From the NCBI GenBank assembly GCA_018907035.1, contig JACCIC010000206.1, positions 602,501-666,500 of the forward strand: a stretch of DNA of 64,000 nt, written 5' to 3'. Below, one piece after another: positions 11,582 through 24,335 of this stretch (position 1 is its first letter; every line of letters starts with the position of its first letter). Both the position numbers and the translations under genes were made by a program. The notes under the pieces were generated by a model. The model was given only the letters and a program-made list of their open reading frames with translations. It searched no databases and was not told where the DNA came from. This DNA is from Sycobia sp. Sy_11 (lineage: Eukaryota; Arthropoda; Insecta; Hymenoptera; Epichrysomallidae).

Positions 11582-12442
11582 CTCACTCTTGTACACTGTC
11601 TCAATTCTAGTTCGCTTATAATTTTTTAAACTTTAGAGTTTTCTGTATGCATATAGGCCAGGTGAAATTTATTTTAAAGCGTATTTTACCCCCCCCCCCT
11701 CCCAGAATTAGACGAGTCAGTTTGAAAACTACATTTTAAACAATGAAATGGTTAATAAAAATCAATCAACAGTCTCGCCATTCCACCCTGACAATTCGCT
11801 TTCAGAAGGCGAACAGCGTTTCTGACTGCTAGACTATTAGGAAGGTCGAGGTTAATGATCCATTCGAGAAAATGTGTGTGTGCCTCGTTCGTCTGCGTTC
11901 GTTGGCCATTACTTTAGTCACTTTGTACGCATTAAACCCGACCAGTTAATAATATTAAATCATTCAGCCGATCATTAATTATAAACAAAGCATATGATGT
12001 AACCATATAAAGCGCGACAAAATTGGAGCCAAACTGATTATTCGACTGAAATATTATGAACAGTGTACGGCGCACGGAATTGAATAAATTATCGACGCGC
12101 ATTCTCCGGCATTTAGAGGGTCGAGCGACGATGCAACGGTACATTAATGCGATTCGAGGTAGACGATAATAAATATCGTCGGTTCGACGTCCATTTGTAA
12201 ACAGATCCTCGCGCATCACCTTTTCGCCCGCGCCCGCATTCGCTCATTTACGCCCCTCACCCTCCCTCGTAATGGAAAAGCGGCCGCGGCGCCTCGACAA
12301 TGCCAAGCCCCCGCGCCACCCTTCCGACGATGATGCGATGGTCTCGCATCCGCTGGGTGCATATAATACAGCCATACGCCGGGGCAATCAAAATCCCGCG
12401 AGCTCGCGCGGTACTTATTAATGTCCGCGGTCCTGAACTTGA

Positions 12443-12445
<3 letters not shown>
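11582..12445. other. Mixed unique block, nothing recognised
   Basis: Contains a C9 run near 11690 and a CpG-rich stretch at 12220-12420. Minus-strand frame 11932-12219 has no recognisable feature. Confidence 0.5.

Positions 12446-12474
<29 letters not shown>
12446..12474. repeat. (CT)n microsatellite
   Basis: A CT tract of about 29 bp. Confidence 0.97.
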
Positions 12475-12477
<3 letters not shown>

Positions 12478-12523
12478 CTTCTTGTACTCTCATGGCGCAT
12501 AACCAACGCCTCATCGTCCTCCT

Positions 12524-12525
<2 letters not shown>

Positions 12526-12577
<52 letters not shown>
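12526..12577. repeat. (TA)n microsatellite
   Basis: About 52 bp, pure. Confidence 0.98.
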
Positions 12578-12578
<1 letters not shown>

Positions 12579-12682
12579 CGCAGAACAAAGCAGCGCTCTT
12601 GGCGGCGGCATCGAGGATATATAGTAGAGGAGCCAATAATACGGCTCGCGGGCGCAAAGTTTCAATGCGCCCGCCCGCGTAT

Positions 12683-12686
<4 letters not shown>

Positions 12687-12720
<34 letters not shown>
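12687..12720. repeat. (AT)n microsatellite
   Basis: 34 bp, pure. Confidence 0.97.
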
Positions 12721-12724
<4 letters not shown>

Positions 12725-12875
12725 GCCTCTGCGACTATTAATTCATGTTGAGCATGTATTACACATCCACAAACGTATACACATCTCCTGCATATAAACG
12801 TATGTATAATATAGCATCAATAGCATTAACCGTTAAGCTGCCCACACGCTATAGTTTCCTCCTCTTTTCGCGCAC

Positions 12876-12880
<5 letters not shown>

Positions 12881-12928
<48 letters not shown>
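12881..12928. repeat. (TA)n microsatellite
   Basis: 48 bp, entered through ACATG. Confidence 0.98.
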
Positions 12929-12936
<8 letters not shown>

Positions 12937-13082
12937 CTATATGCACTAGTCTTGTGCGCGCGAGCGCTCCGCACTCAATATCGCCACGGGCGATTGCTGC
13001 GCGCATTGACGCGACGACGGGCCCGCGATTCTGCGGTGCGCGAGAGCTCGGTGCGTGCAGCAAACGCATCTGCTGCACGCGC

Positions 13083-13107
13083 GCACACACACAAACACAC
13101 ACACATG

Positions 13108-13154
<47 letters not shown>
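13083..13154. repeat. (CA)n-(TA)n compound microsatellite
   Basis: CA at 13083-13105 with one interruption, the linker ATGTAA, then TA at 13111-13154. Confidence 0.97.
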
Positions 13155-13156
<2 letters not shown>

Positions 13157-13427
13157 CGTGTATATATTATGATTCTATGCCCGATGCACGGGCCCGAGTG
13201 AAAAAGCGCGCGAGCTGCATTCAGACCGGGACACCCGGTGCGCTCGCGAGCGCATTGGGCGTGGTCAGGCGCGCGTTCCTCGATCGCGAATGTGTGATGT
13301 GTGTATAAATGTATATCTGTAAACATATACGCGCACGTATGTGTGTGCGCTCCGACTACGCGCGGCAATTGCAGTAAATCCAAGGTTTGTCTTGGCCGAG
13401 CTCCTTTCGTGACTTCTCCGCACGTAT

Positions 13428-13442
13428 TCTCCCTCTCTCCCT

Positions 13443-13473
<31 letters not shown>

Positions 13474-13569
13474 GTTTCTCTCTTTCTCCCTTTCTCTCTT
13501 TCTCCCTCTCTCTATCTATCTTTTTTCCTTCTCTATTTTCCTCTCGCTTTACCCCTTCTTCTCTCTTCT
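13428..13569. repeat. pyrimidine-rich tract with (CT)n core
   Basis: About 140 bp almost free of purines on the + strand, with a CT core at 13451-13473. Such mirror-like polypyrimidine tracts can form triplex DNA. The + open frames across it are repeat translations. Confidence 0.9.
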
Positions 13570-14220
13570 ATATATATACTCCGGCATCCGCGAGTCAATG
13601 CAAGCCGGCTGCGCATACATTAAGAGCGAGTGAGAGAGTCAGATAGAATAGTGGATGGGATGGAGGGGGATGCTAAGAGCGGAGAAGTAGGGTTCCGTAT
13701 GGAAAGGATTTATATCTTTGAGGTTGAATTCGGAGAGTGATACTATATGATTCCGTTGGAGCCACGAATAGAAACATTGATTGCACTCTGGTGAACTACT
13801 TTCGCTAAAATTAAGTTATAGTATATATATCAATTTATATAAAATACAAGTATTTAATAAAAAAAAAGTGGGCGTAACTAAAACCACGAAATTTATTAAA
13901 ATGCCACTTATATTCGACAAAGATAAAAAGAATCACATGAGTTTGGCATAGCATACTATGCCGACCAGCGATGAGCTAACAGTTAAATACAAGATTAAAA
14001 GGTCCATATTAGACAGCGATTTAAGCCAGAACGAGAAGCCACTATTGTACTGAAAGAGAGATTTGGTGCAATAAATGCATATATATACTGCCGAAAACAA
14101 CATTTTGCCATTATTTTTTTTTCCAGCAGTAACATTTTTATTTTTTTCGCCTCTCGCGCGTTATACATCAGCGATCCATTATGCAAGCGACCTGTGCCTG
14201 AATATATCTGTATACATGTC

Positions 14221-14222
<2 letters not shown>
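13570..14222. other. Unique AT-leaning block, nothing recognised
   Basis: No gene features were seen. A short run of A lies at 13859-13867. Confidence 0.5.

Positions 14223-14275
<53 letters not shown>
14223..14275. repeat. (TA)n microsatellite
   Basis: 53 bp, pure. Confidence 0.98.
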
Positions 14276-14278
<3 letters not shown>

Positions 14279-15435
14279 ACGCGCGCGACACAGAACTGAA
14301 ATATATTCAGTCCTCGGGAGATGTCGATCGAATGCGCGCACGCAATGGGCGTCGATAAACGTTTGCATGATTCGAGTGCGGCGTATATACGACACACTCG
14401 GGATATTGCGAGAGTATAAATACTTCGGGAAAAAATACGAGAAAATGCGTTCAAGGGCGGCCCGTGTTTTCTCGATAAAATTGTCGTATTATATGCTGAT
14501 TGAAGTGTCGGGATGAAAAAAAAAAAAAAAAAAAAGAAAGAAAGGATAAATTGAAAATGGCACGATATAGACTTTCTCGTTTCCATTGCTACCGGTTTCG
14601 TGAGAGAGCAATTTTAAGATATACGCGCGCGTAAAACAGCAGCGAACAGAGGGCTTTTTGTCGTTTAACGATATACGTTGTTAATACATAGTTGAGCCTG
14701 CTGCGCACATATCAGAGTCCGTATATATATATATTTAATCTGCCGCTTTCGTTCGGTTTACAACATCCGCTTAGAACGATCGCAGCAATGATGCACTGTA
14801 TAATTAACAGCGCGACGTCGTATCCGGGGTACATACAGTGATATGTACGTGTACTATACGTTCTATATAGAAACGATAAAATTTCTAAATGGCCTATCAT
14901 TACATCCTTTTTATTCCCATACTGTACCCTCTGTAGATCTGTTAAAAAAAAAAAAAAAAAAGAATAATCGGCTTTCAGTGACGGATCCTAATAGCGAAGC
15001 TGCACGGAGAACTTTCTCCGAAGGCTTTTAGTTTCGATGAAATATCGGAAACATACGATGCCGCTGGCGCGGTGACGATAGAATAACTCCGACAAAAGAA
15101 TTCCGCCAGGCCCTTACGTTGCCGGTGCGCGTATATTATATATACATATATATATGTATATATACACACACATGAGTAGGTCAAAGCGGCTGTGCGGGCG
15201 GGGGGGGGGGCGCACTGTTGGATGCAACTTCAGAAGGTGCATGTATGTGTATGCGTATATAGGAAGCTTCACGGGCGCATTGCGATTTGAGAAAATCGTC
15301 ACGTCTTACGAGCCAACAAGTCAGAAAACCAAATTTCCGGAACGCGTCGCACGGCAACGTGATTTCCTCGGGGCTCGGTGTAACTCCGCTGCTACCGATT
15401 TGGACTGCGTATATGCGCATGTAAACCTTTGGATG

Positions 15436-15437
<2 letters not shown>
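14276..15437. other. Unique block with two A runs
   Basis: TATAAATA lies at 14415-14422 but has no supported transcript. A20 lies at 14516-14535 and A18 at 14944-14961. A G10 run lies near 15201. I see no coding exon. Confidence 0.5.

Positions 15438-15502
<65 letters not shown>
15438..15502. repeat. (GA)n microsatellite
   Basis: A pure GA tract of about 65 bp, the longest GA array in the window. Confidence 0.98.
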
Positions 15503-15506
<4 letters not shown>

Positions 15507-16046
15507 CAAAGTCTGCACTTTTTCGGTATTGAAATATGCAAAAAGGATGATATTGATATTTACTAAACTGAATATTCAGCCTCTGTATGCACTTTTCAAA
15601 TGAAAAAGTTTTTTGATTAAATACTAAAGTATATTTCGACGAACTCCCGTGTACATCAGCTTGGCAAATATAAATTTGTTTTTCAACTTCATTCTGCTCC
15701 ATTTACTTACGACTCTGGGATTACGTGTACATTATAACCTGCATGATTTAGCTTTAATTTAAATATGGATATAGCGCCGAGCTAGTAAATGGTCCAATGT
15801 TGAAAAATACAATGCGCTAGAAAATGTACGCGCCCGTGCACCGCGTTCCGCGGAGCGAACCAGTCGCGCAGCTCGATAAACAGGTCCGTATAATCTTTGA
15901 AGCACTATCGCGGGGCAGGAAAGGAGCGTAGGCCAATGTATTTATAGACACATCAAGACCATTGGCTTGTGCCTTTCGAATAAAGTTCCTCGACTGGTCC
16001 GGTCTCCTATACGTAGTATCTACGCATGTGCATGTTTATGTACGTA

Positions 16047-16051
<5 letters not shown>
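15503..16051. other. Unique block, nothing recognised
   Basis: AT-rich to 15780, then CpG-rich. No gene features. Confidence 0.5.

Positions 16052-16093
<42 letters not shown>
16052..16093. repeat. (TA)n microsatellite
   Basis: 42 bp, preceded by GTATATATG variants. Confidence 0.97.
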
Positions 16094-16096
<3 letters not shown>

Positions 16097-17064
16097 CATA
16101 TAGATATATATAAATTTAAGTCGTGGGTTCGTGAAAAGTGGAGCAGGCGCGCCGCACTCTTCAAAAGTTCTCCCTCATTAGAGCAGACCCTCCCCTTCCC
16201 CCCCCCCCCCACCCTTGACTCAAAGAGCAGCGACGCGAGGGTGGCGCGTAGAACGAGAAAGAGCGAAAAAGTATGTACAGCGAACAAACCGGAGCGGAAG
16301 AGGGGCCGCATGCGGGAACGCTCGACTTTCGATAAATTGACATCGAAAATCAATTTTCCGGTTCATTTTCCTCAACGAGCAATTTTATATCGGAACCGAG
16401 GCAGTCGGCGACGACGAGAGCGCAGTGCCGGGCGCGGCCCGAGAAGGATTTTCGCGCCTTCGATGCCGGGCCCGAGCGGGTCGAGCTTCGCTGCGCTCCC
16501 GCGCGAAACTCGAGGCGAAACTGGTTTAGCCGCGCTTAGGGAGGGAGAGAGACGGCGCTGCGCAGTTTCATAGCGGCGACCGCGAAGTAACGTGGGAAAT
16601 TCCGGGATCGGTTACGACGCCCGACTGCCGCGCTGCGCGCGTCAAGCTACACGTGCCACTGTTCTATCATATACATATATAGATAAGTATACGCGTATGG
16701 ACGGCTCGCGCGCAGGTGAGGGCGTAGGGTGCGCGAACCGCGAGCGCTTCTTAATTAGTGCCGTCGCGGCGCGTGCATTTCTGCGATTCCTCGGGCCGAA
16801 GGTAGGGAGCGACTCCGGCGCGCGCTCGCCTCGCCGCTTTTTGCTTCTCTCCCTCGTCCACCCCCCCCCTCCTTCTTTTTCTCCTTTATGCGGCGCGCGT
16901 ACTCGCTGCCCCGAGACGTCTCAATTAATTACGCGCTAATGGATCGTGCGCGCAACTGCGCCCGACGCGGAGCTCCGCGGAAATTCGCGCGTGCCGCCGT
17001 TTCGCCCGGTGACAGGTAACCAAGTACGCCAGATAAATATGCGTGAGTTTATGCGTGCGTATAA

Positions 17065-17067
<3 letters not shown>
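16094..17067. other. GC-rich block
   Basis: High CpG content, with C13 at 16198-16210 and a C9 run near 16860. Open frames at 15962-16573 and 16592-16939 (+) are Arg/Ala/Pro-rich as random GC-rich DNA would give, and lack splice support. Confidence 0.6.

Positions 17068-17107
<40 letters not shown>
17068..17107. repeat. (TA)n microsatellite
   Basis: 40 bp, the first of two TA tracts 86 bp apart. Confidence 0.98.
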
Positions 17108-17109
<2 letters not shown>

Positions 17110-17190
17110 GCGCGATTATCGGCTCCGATCAGCGAAAGCGAACATAATGGCCAGCTGTCGTTTGCAATTCTATATACATATTATATGTGT

Positions 17191-17193
<3 letters not shown>

Positions 17194-17237
<44 letters not shown>
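17194..17237. repeat. (TA)n microsatellite
   Basis: 44 bp, the second of the pair. Confidence 0.98.
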
Positions 17238-17241
<4 letters not shown>

Positions 17242-17411
17242 GTCGCCACACCCGCAGAACTGATTATTTTTTTGCCCGTCGTCTGTCGCAATCGCGACCC
17301 GACTGTTCCGAGCGATTAAATATTATTAACGCGCGTTTGATAAGTATATACGCCGCATGGTCGAGCGAAATCCGCTTTTAAAAACGTCAAGCCCCCTTCC
17401 CCCTCTGGCTC

Positions 17412-17436
17412 CTCTCTCTCTCTCTCTCTCTCTCTC
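17412..17436. repeat. (TC)n microsatellite
   Basis: 25 bp, pure. Confidence 0.96.
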
Positions 17437-18605
17437 GACGGAAAAGCGTTTAAACGTAAATCGTTGCCTGCCTTCCAATACCCCGACCCCCTTTCCCCTG
17501 ATCCCGCGGTGTCCGTAATGCATTCTCGAAAACGGAATTTTAATGGCACGCAGGAATAATAATATTGGATCGACCTTTTGTCCAGCGAGTGAAGAACAAG
17601 GGCGGGGGGAGGGGGGGGGAAGAAGGTCGGCTAACCTCTCATTAGGCCAGTAGTCAAACCCGCGCTGATTCGTCGGAAGGCATTTCAGAAACCCTTTCGC
17701 GGGAAAGTCGCGCGCACCGGGCCATTAGGCCTTAATCACCGAGCTAAACCACTTTATCCGTCGACCCGCTCCCCCCCCCCCCGCCATCGCGCTCGCCCCG
17801 TTTCCTTACATACACGTACGCGTACTCTTCGCCCGAAGTAGGATAAAAAGAGAGCGAGAGAGAAAAACGCGAGCGAAACGAAACGGCGCGCAGCGTAAAC
17901 AATGGTCGTTCCGCGCCCCCTTATCTGCGCTCGATCGAGCAGCGGTGCAGGCCTCGGGCACGGCGCTCGCGACCGCGGCACTGGCTACGCGACGAGACAA
18001 CGCGTTTCGCGCGACGCCTCCCCTTTACAGCTCCCCCCCCTCTCCTCCACCCGCTCCCTCACCCGCCCGCGCTAGTCGAACGGACGCGCGAGCTATTGTC
18101 CAAAGGATTGTATGCGTGGACGGTACAGCAGCGTATCCTAGTCTATGTAAATATATAGTATTGTGTCGCGCAATGGTCGAGAAACGGGAAGGGGACAAAT
18201 GCCTCTCGTTAAGACATCGGGTGGCTTCTACGGCTACTCTCGTTTTGCGTATTACGACGAGGACTTTTGCGAAATTGGTCGGGTCAGGGGCGGGGGAGAC
18301 GAAGACTCTTAGAAAATAACCTCTTACACGGATGACCGAGCGCCCGCCGGGCCACGTTCAATTAGACGTCAAATCGAATCCGCTTATGACTAGCCACCAA
18401 GCGCTCGCCCCCCCCCCCTCCCAACCCCTCCGCGCTGCCGGACGGGCTTTGCGCACTTGTTGCATAAATTATAATCCACGACCGAGGGGTGGACGCATCG
18501 TGGGCGGATTTGAAAATCCACCGGCGAACGGCCGCGGACTTTATCGAATAATAATCGTTAAAGCGAATTATTCAGGAAATATCGGAGAACTGTTTTGTTT
18601 TTTGG
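17437..18605. other. GC-rich block with G and C runs
   Basis: G runs at 17603-17620, C10 near 17771, C runs near 18035 and 18409. CpG-rich throughout. No exon can be supported. Confidence 0.55.
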
Positions 18606-18629
18606 TTTTTTTTTTTTTCTTTTTTTTTT
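18606..18629. repeat. poly(T) tract
   Basis: T-rich run of 24 bp with a single C. Confidence 0.93.
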
Positions 18630-18714
18630 GTTTAATTCATAGCCATACGGCTTTCGTATTTATTATCGATGCGCGCGGAACGTTTGGACGCGTTATCGCC
18701 GTCCGTTTTGTTCC

Positions 18715-19006
18715 GGGCGATATTTCGCCCTGTCATGGATAATTCCGTTTTTATATCGTCCGCGCGGAGTATAAACATTTACACGGCCCGACCTTGTAGT
18801 GCGACGGTGATTTTCTAATTAACCCTTTGACCGATTAAAAATAAAAAAAAAATACAAAAAAAAAAAAAAACAAAAACAAAAGTAGGTGCCGCGGTATTAA
18901 CATCCGACAATCGGATGCGTCCAATCAGTTATATGCCCGCATCGTCCCGGTGCCAACGAGCGGGCTCGTTAACTCCCATGTTAAATGAAATTTATCCCCG
19001 ATGCGG
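18715..19006. other. cluster of short perfect inverted repeats
   Basis: Three tight hairpins: GGGCGA/TCGCCC (18715-18730), CATCCGA/TCGGATG (18901-18917) and AACGAGC/GCTCGTT (18955-18970). A wider pair, CCGCATCG (18937-18944) with CGATGCGG (18999-19006), encloses the last hairpin. Each alone is near chance expectation. The nested arrangement is the notable part. An A-rich run (18843-18880) interrupts the block. Confidence 0.4.
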
Positions 19007-21012
19007 CGGGTAATTCTTATACGCGAGAAGACGGCGAGCGAGCTACTCCCCGCACGCGAACGGATTATTCTGTTTTATTGCGGCTCGGATGCGTCACGTC
19101 CTTTCTTGCTACTTGACGCGAGGAAGAAGTCGCTTGTCAATGGGAGAAGGCATGGACTCCGTTTCTTCATATGTATATATTTCATGCGCTTAGACACGGT
19201 GTGTAGTGATTTATTTCACGCCTCTCCGTGTAACTGCTGTATTACACTGCGTGTACAGATATATATATATATATATAACCGATGCCTGTCATCTGTTTGC
19301 GGATGCCGTGTACGGAATCGCTGATGCAGAGCGTGGGAATGGAAGAAATACGGCCCCGCCTGCGTTCGGTACACGTATACATCATCTAAAAATAATTAAA
19401 AGCTTTTTTACGCGGGAGATGGCAATTTTTACCTTAATCACTTAATAGACGAATTTTTACAAGACTCGATCAGATACGTAAATTTAGTACTTTTCGTGTT
19501 ATTTTTTCATATTAAAAGAAGCGTCACAGATATATATTTTTTTGTTATCATATATAAGCAATACAGATATTTGGTGTATTTTAATCTTTCTCGCATTTTC
19601 TTTAAGCGACACTCATGTCGTCGAGGATTTTTGGAAATGAAAGTTTAAAAATGCGAGGAATATATGTGTACCACAGTAGATAGAATTGCTAGCGATGTCG
19701 GTATAAGTATTGATTTATTGAAGTTTAAAGGAAACAGTTTATTTCAATAAATAATGATGGAATGGGGAAGAATTATAAGAAATACGATAGATCGTTAGTT
19801 TATTACTATACTGAAAGATATACCGAAGTCCCCTGATTGGCGGATATAAATATTAACTTGAGTGTCTGACAAGAATATTCGTTTTTTTTCATCCTCTCAT
19901 CGGACTAAAAATTTTGGATAAATGATCCACGTTTGAATAGCGCTTCTATCTTCCTTTTTCTCATACTTTTACAAGGAAAACTTCAAGTCTTCTCTGGATT
20001 CTGCTCGTTTATGCGGTGTATGTGAATTTGTCGCGTTTTCATATAATATTTTCGTCAACTTCACAATAGTGTAAAATACAAATATTCAAAATCTAAGGTG
20101 CAAAATATAACCCATCAATTCTGCCTTCGGTTAGATAAATGCGCAAAAGTTATTATATAACGATTGTAAAGAGCATTTTAGTATAAGTGCTACAGAGTAA
20201 ATGAAAAATTAAAAAATGCGCATCTAGGTTAAATCACACTGACGTAAACAGATACTATATTTTTATAGTAAATTTACACACTTTTTACAAATGTTTTGAT
20301 TTACATCTTTTGACTCCACACATATAGGGAGTCGAAATATCATATATATAATATACGTTTCTGATAAAACTTGCTTGTACTAATTTTATTCATCCAGGAA
20401 TATAACTTATCATTTTTAGGAAATCCACAAATATGATATTTCTACATTTAGTTTTAAGCAAGTTTATGGAATCATCTATTACACATAATCAAGTACACGA
20501 AAAAGCATCCTTTGCCTCTATTAAAAAGCTGATTCTTACTGTATTTGTATATAAAATAACATTTTAGATAAAAGCTTGCTAATTTATATATATTCTGATA
20601 TAGAGTTTTGTTCAATAGACGGAAAGATAATCTATGCCTTATACGTGGATCACTTTTGCATGAGCCAAACACAGTTCGGCTATAGTTTTTTTTATTATTA
20701 ATCGTAATAAAAAAATTAATCATTTTTACATTTTTATTTTTAGAAATGATTAATTAAAAAAATTTTAAAGTATATACTTTTTTACCGACTTAAAAATACT
20801 TTTTTAAGAAAAATTTTCATTTCCGTTTATTGTGATCGAAATTCCGTTAGTTATCACGAATCAAAAAAGTAGATCAGAAATTGTCCTTGATATATATGTA
20901 GTACGTTAAATACCGTTGCTGCACTATGATGGCTAATAAAAAAATTCTTGGAATATCCTGCTAGGATCTCGTCCTACACTCGCGCGCACTATGCTCCCAT
21001 CCACGTGCCACT

Positions 21013-21014
<2 letters not shown>
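19007..21014. other. AT-rich block, nothing recognised
   Basis: A CpG-rich start to about 19400 holds a + open frame from ATG 19001 (about 85 complex codons before a TA repeat) with no recognised domain. The rest is AT-rich. A 12-bp inverted repeat (20334-20345 with 20431-20442) is the only other structure noted. Confidence 0.5.

Positions 21015-21065
<51 letters not shown>
21015..21065. repeat. (AT)n microsatellite
   Basis: About 51 bp, followed by a short CA patch. Confidence 0.98.
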
Positions 21066-21074
<9 letters not shown>

Positions 21075-21226
21075 TATATAAGCCATCTAATTTTCTATAT
21101 AGCAATTCGTCCATAACTCCGAAGCAAATCAGAACGGACGGGCGATCGGGTAAGAAAAATTTTTCACATCCGATAAAAACCGTTCGCCCGAGCGAGCGTC
21201 GTCGCTGTAAAATCTTTTACGTGTCG

Positions 21227-21252
21227 TCTCTCTCTCTCTCTCTCTCTCTCTC
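21227..21252. repeat. (TC)n microsatellite, left arm of inverted pair
   Basis: 26 bp. It is complementary to the GA tract 50 bp downstream, so the two can pair as a stem. Confidence 0.97.
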
Positions 21253-21299
21253 CTTCTCTCTCGCCCCTGCCCTATATTATTTGTAAAATCGAACCGTGC

Positions 21300-21302
<3 letters not shown>

Positions 21303-21349
<47 letters not shown>
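21303..21349. repeat. (AG)n microsatellite, right arm of inverted pair
   Basis: 47 bp, pure, in opposite orientation to the preceding TC tract. Confidence 0.98.
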
Positions 21350-21352
<3 letters not shown>

Positions 21353-21450
21353 GAGGGCGAGCGGGATACGAAAAAGAAAATAGCAGTGCACGCTCGGTGC
21401 ACGTGCATCGCGGGCGCGTGACTCCGTTGATAGGCGCCGACGCTCGGGGT

Positions 21451-21541
<91 letters not shown>
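21451..21541. repeat. (TA)-(CA)-(TA) compound microsatellite
   Basis: TA with one interruption at 21451-21484, CA for about 42 bp, then TA to 21541. The symmetrical sandwich suggests a CA conversion inside an older TA tract. Confidence 0.97.
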
Positions 21542-23705
21542 TATATAGGCGTATCTATAAATATATGTATAGCGCCCAGGTCTCGTGGCGGTCGGCGTGG
21601 CGCGGTCGCGGCTCCGCGAGTACCTTTTACGCAATTTCGCATAAGTGGGCCAGTCCGCGGCACTTTGCGCGGCCGCTATACCTATATATATCCGAACGGG
21701 CGCGGTGATCGCCCGTCGGTGGCGAGCGGCAGTAGTACCGGTGCATGGGCGCGCGCACCGCGGGGCTGGGCGCTTGCACCAGATACACGTATATTATATA
21801 CACATACAATAAACACTCACACACGCACAGAGCAGACACACTTTTGATCAAAAGTAGCCTGCAAGATTAGCAATGGTCCGTGTGTATATAATGTTTGAAA
21901 ATGCGAAAAAGGGCTACTCTAGCGGCTGATATTTCGGCATAAATCATTCTAGCCCCTTCTATATAATGCATTTAATACATTTATGAAACTAATTTAAATT
22001 GAGAAAGAATTTGCGTATAAGCTGCTAAACTGCTTTCACGAGAAAGGTTTGCGAATTATTTTATATAATTAATCCAGTTTTCCCGACGCGTAAGAAAATT
22101 GATAAATACTGATGTTTTTTTCACGATTCCCGAATCGAAAGGATCGTAAACCACTCGACCAGAAAGAAAAGGAATCTGCATTCAATTATTCGGTTATGGG
22201 CCGTTGGCTGCGAATGGTGATTGCGCAATACGGGTGTAAAGTATCAATTTGCACTCGTGCACTGATAGCCGCAGTCAAGCCGTTCGGCAACAAGGATGGC
22301 AGTTTTTTACGCCCGCGTTGCATATAATTTGTTTGTTTGTTTTTCTTTTTTTTACAACAATAATAGTAAAATGCTATTTTATTCGACAACGGTTAGGGTG
22401 TGTAATCATTACGTCCGATTAAAATCATATCTTAAGTACACTTTTTAAAAGTTTAACGTTGCCCTGCTTACGTACGGGGGTGTGAAATTTCATTTTCGAC
22501 TTATCGCTCGAAAAATAGCGCACGCAGCATGGACGCAAGATTTACGTCCCGATGCTCAATGGCGCAGCCCTCGGGGACTGGCGTTTTCTACCCCCGGGGC
22601 GCGACTACCAGCAGGCCGTTGTAAATTCACATTTCACGTTCATACTATTTCGAATATGCCGTGGGTATTATTAATTTTTCTGGCATTCGTCATTTTTCAA
22701 TTCCTAAAAATTGCTGAAAGAGAAAAAAATCTTTTTTGCTATTTTTTAATTGGATTCGTCTAGCGGCTAATGAACGGAGAATTGTCGAGGCGTTATAAAA
22801 TTTACCTAAAATTAATATTTTTTAGCTACATCTGGCCAGAGCTCAATTTTTACAGTCGAAATCCGAAGTGCATAGTAATAAAAAAATTATTTCTATTGGA
22901 ATCGTGAACAATTCAGAAGACAGAATTTTTTTTTTATTGAAGCTAATTTTCGACTATTTTATTGGCTGCAAGGTCTTTCATTAGATAGACAATGATTTTA
23001 AATTTTATTCTTCGACGAAAGATGCATAAAGGCACTCTTGTTATTTTCCTAAAAATGCTCAATAATTGTAAAATACCTTCTACTATTTCTTGGAGAAATC
23101 AAATTAATATAATTTCTTGATTAGGCAGAATCACTTTTATTATTCCAATAAAAAATTGATTCTATTTCGATCCGCTTAAATATGTAATAGCGCTTTAAAT
23201 ATTCGTATTTAATTCGAATAGTACATTTAAATCTTTCTCCGAGCATTCCGTCTTTACCCCATTATTTTTTTGTAATCGAAAATTTTTCGACTTCTAAAAG
23301 AGTTATTTTCTCTTATACAATGATCGAGATTCCATCGAGATTTGGCTTCAATTAAAATTCTCAAACGTTTACATTCTGCCACGGACGTTACCATGATCGG
23401 AATCGATGTGGAACGTTTCAACGATTGGAATCAATGTACAGTTAAGAATCAATCGATAACAATCAAATAGGTATACGCGTATGCTGTAAAATTGTGACCC
23501 ATGAAAAAAAGAAGCATTAAAAATCCATAAGCCGTGTATATAAAGTGCATAAAATGCTTTTAGCTCAAACTGTACGCTTATCTTTATTCTACGGGCTGCG
23601 GCGAGGAAAATGCCGTTTTGCATATAGGATCGCCGAGCCGCCGCCGCCGCCGCCTCAGCATCGCGATACTCTTTAGCCACCGCTTGCACAGTTCCATAAT
23701 CATTT

Positions 23706-23708
<3 letters not shown>
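21542..23708. other. Unique block, nothing firmly recognised
   Basis: CpG-rich to about 21830, then AT-rich. Plus-strand frames at 22112-22327 and 22482-22763 are of normal complexity but have no recognisable domain. A T-rich acceptor-like site at 22825 precedes a 52-codon open stretch to TAG 22982-22984 without a convincing donor. A (CCG)5 repeat lies near 23640. Confidence 0.45.

Positions 23709-23754
<46 letters not shown>
23709..23754. repeat. (CT)n microsatellite
   Basis: About 46 bp, followed by a short TA patch. Confidence 0.98.
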
Positions 23755-23758
<4 letters not shown>

Positions 23759-24239
23759 ATATATATATATAAAGTTGCACGCCCTCGCGGCTCACTTCCT
23801 CTCTCCACTGTCCTCTCGGTGCGCGGCGGCGCTGCGGCCGGCAGCCCGTTCGCGATCTAGGGATATAACTGTTGTTTCGCGGCAGCGACGGCGGCGGGGC
23901 GCGCGCTCGCACACGCCTATGCCGGCCGCCGCGCCGGGGCCGTATCGCTTGTTTGCCGGGCGGTGAAGGGGGTGGCGGAGAGGGGAGGGGGAAGCTCGCG
24001 AAAGGAGGACGTTAATTTCGCCGCGCCGCCGCTGCAGCCGCCGATCTCCCTCCTTGGCTCTCCCTCGCTCCCCGCGCCCCTCCCCCCCCGCCCCCGGTGG
24101 CAATTTCCTCTTGCCCTCCAGGAGACGGGGATACGGTCACCTATATATACACGCGCGCGTTTAGATATAATGCAACGGCTGGACGGTACGCTACACTAGG
24201 TCCATATCAGCCGGCGGCAGCAGCTTTCGATCGGTTGCG
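23755..24239. other. GC-rich, CpG-dense block
   Basis: Very high GC with CGG/CCG motifs and C runs near 24083-24094. Frames on both strands track composition. A CpG-dense promoter is possible but unsupported. Confidence 0.5.

Positions 24240-24279
<40 letters not shown>
24240..24279. repeat. (TA)n microsatellite
   Basis: 40 bp, leaving through TGTACATG. Confidence 0.98.
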
Positions 24280-24284
<5 letters not shown>

Positions 24285-24335
24285 TGCAGCCTCGTTTTTT
24301 CGGGGATCCGCGAGAATGTATATCTGGGCGTGTAT

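Noticed and set aside
14415..14422. TATAAATA, also TATAAAAG at 10518 and 36146, as promoters
   Set aside because: TATA-like words are frequent in this composition, and no initiator or downstream exon supports them.
22826..22984. Acceptor-like TTTTTTAG followed by 52 open codons
   Set aside because: No good donor, no poly(A) signal close by, and the frame depends on T-rich stretches. Chance is sufficient.
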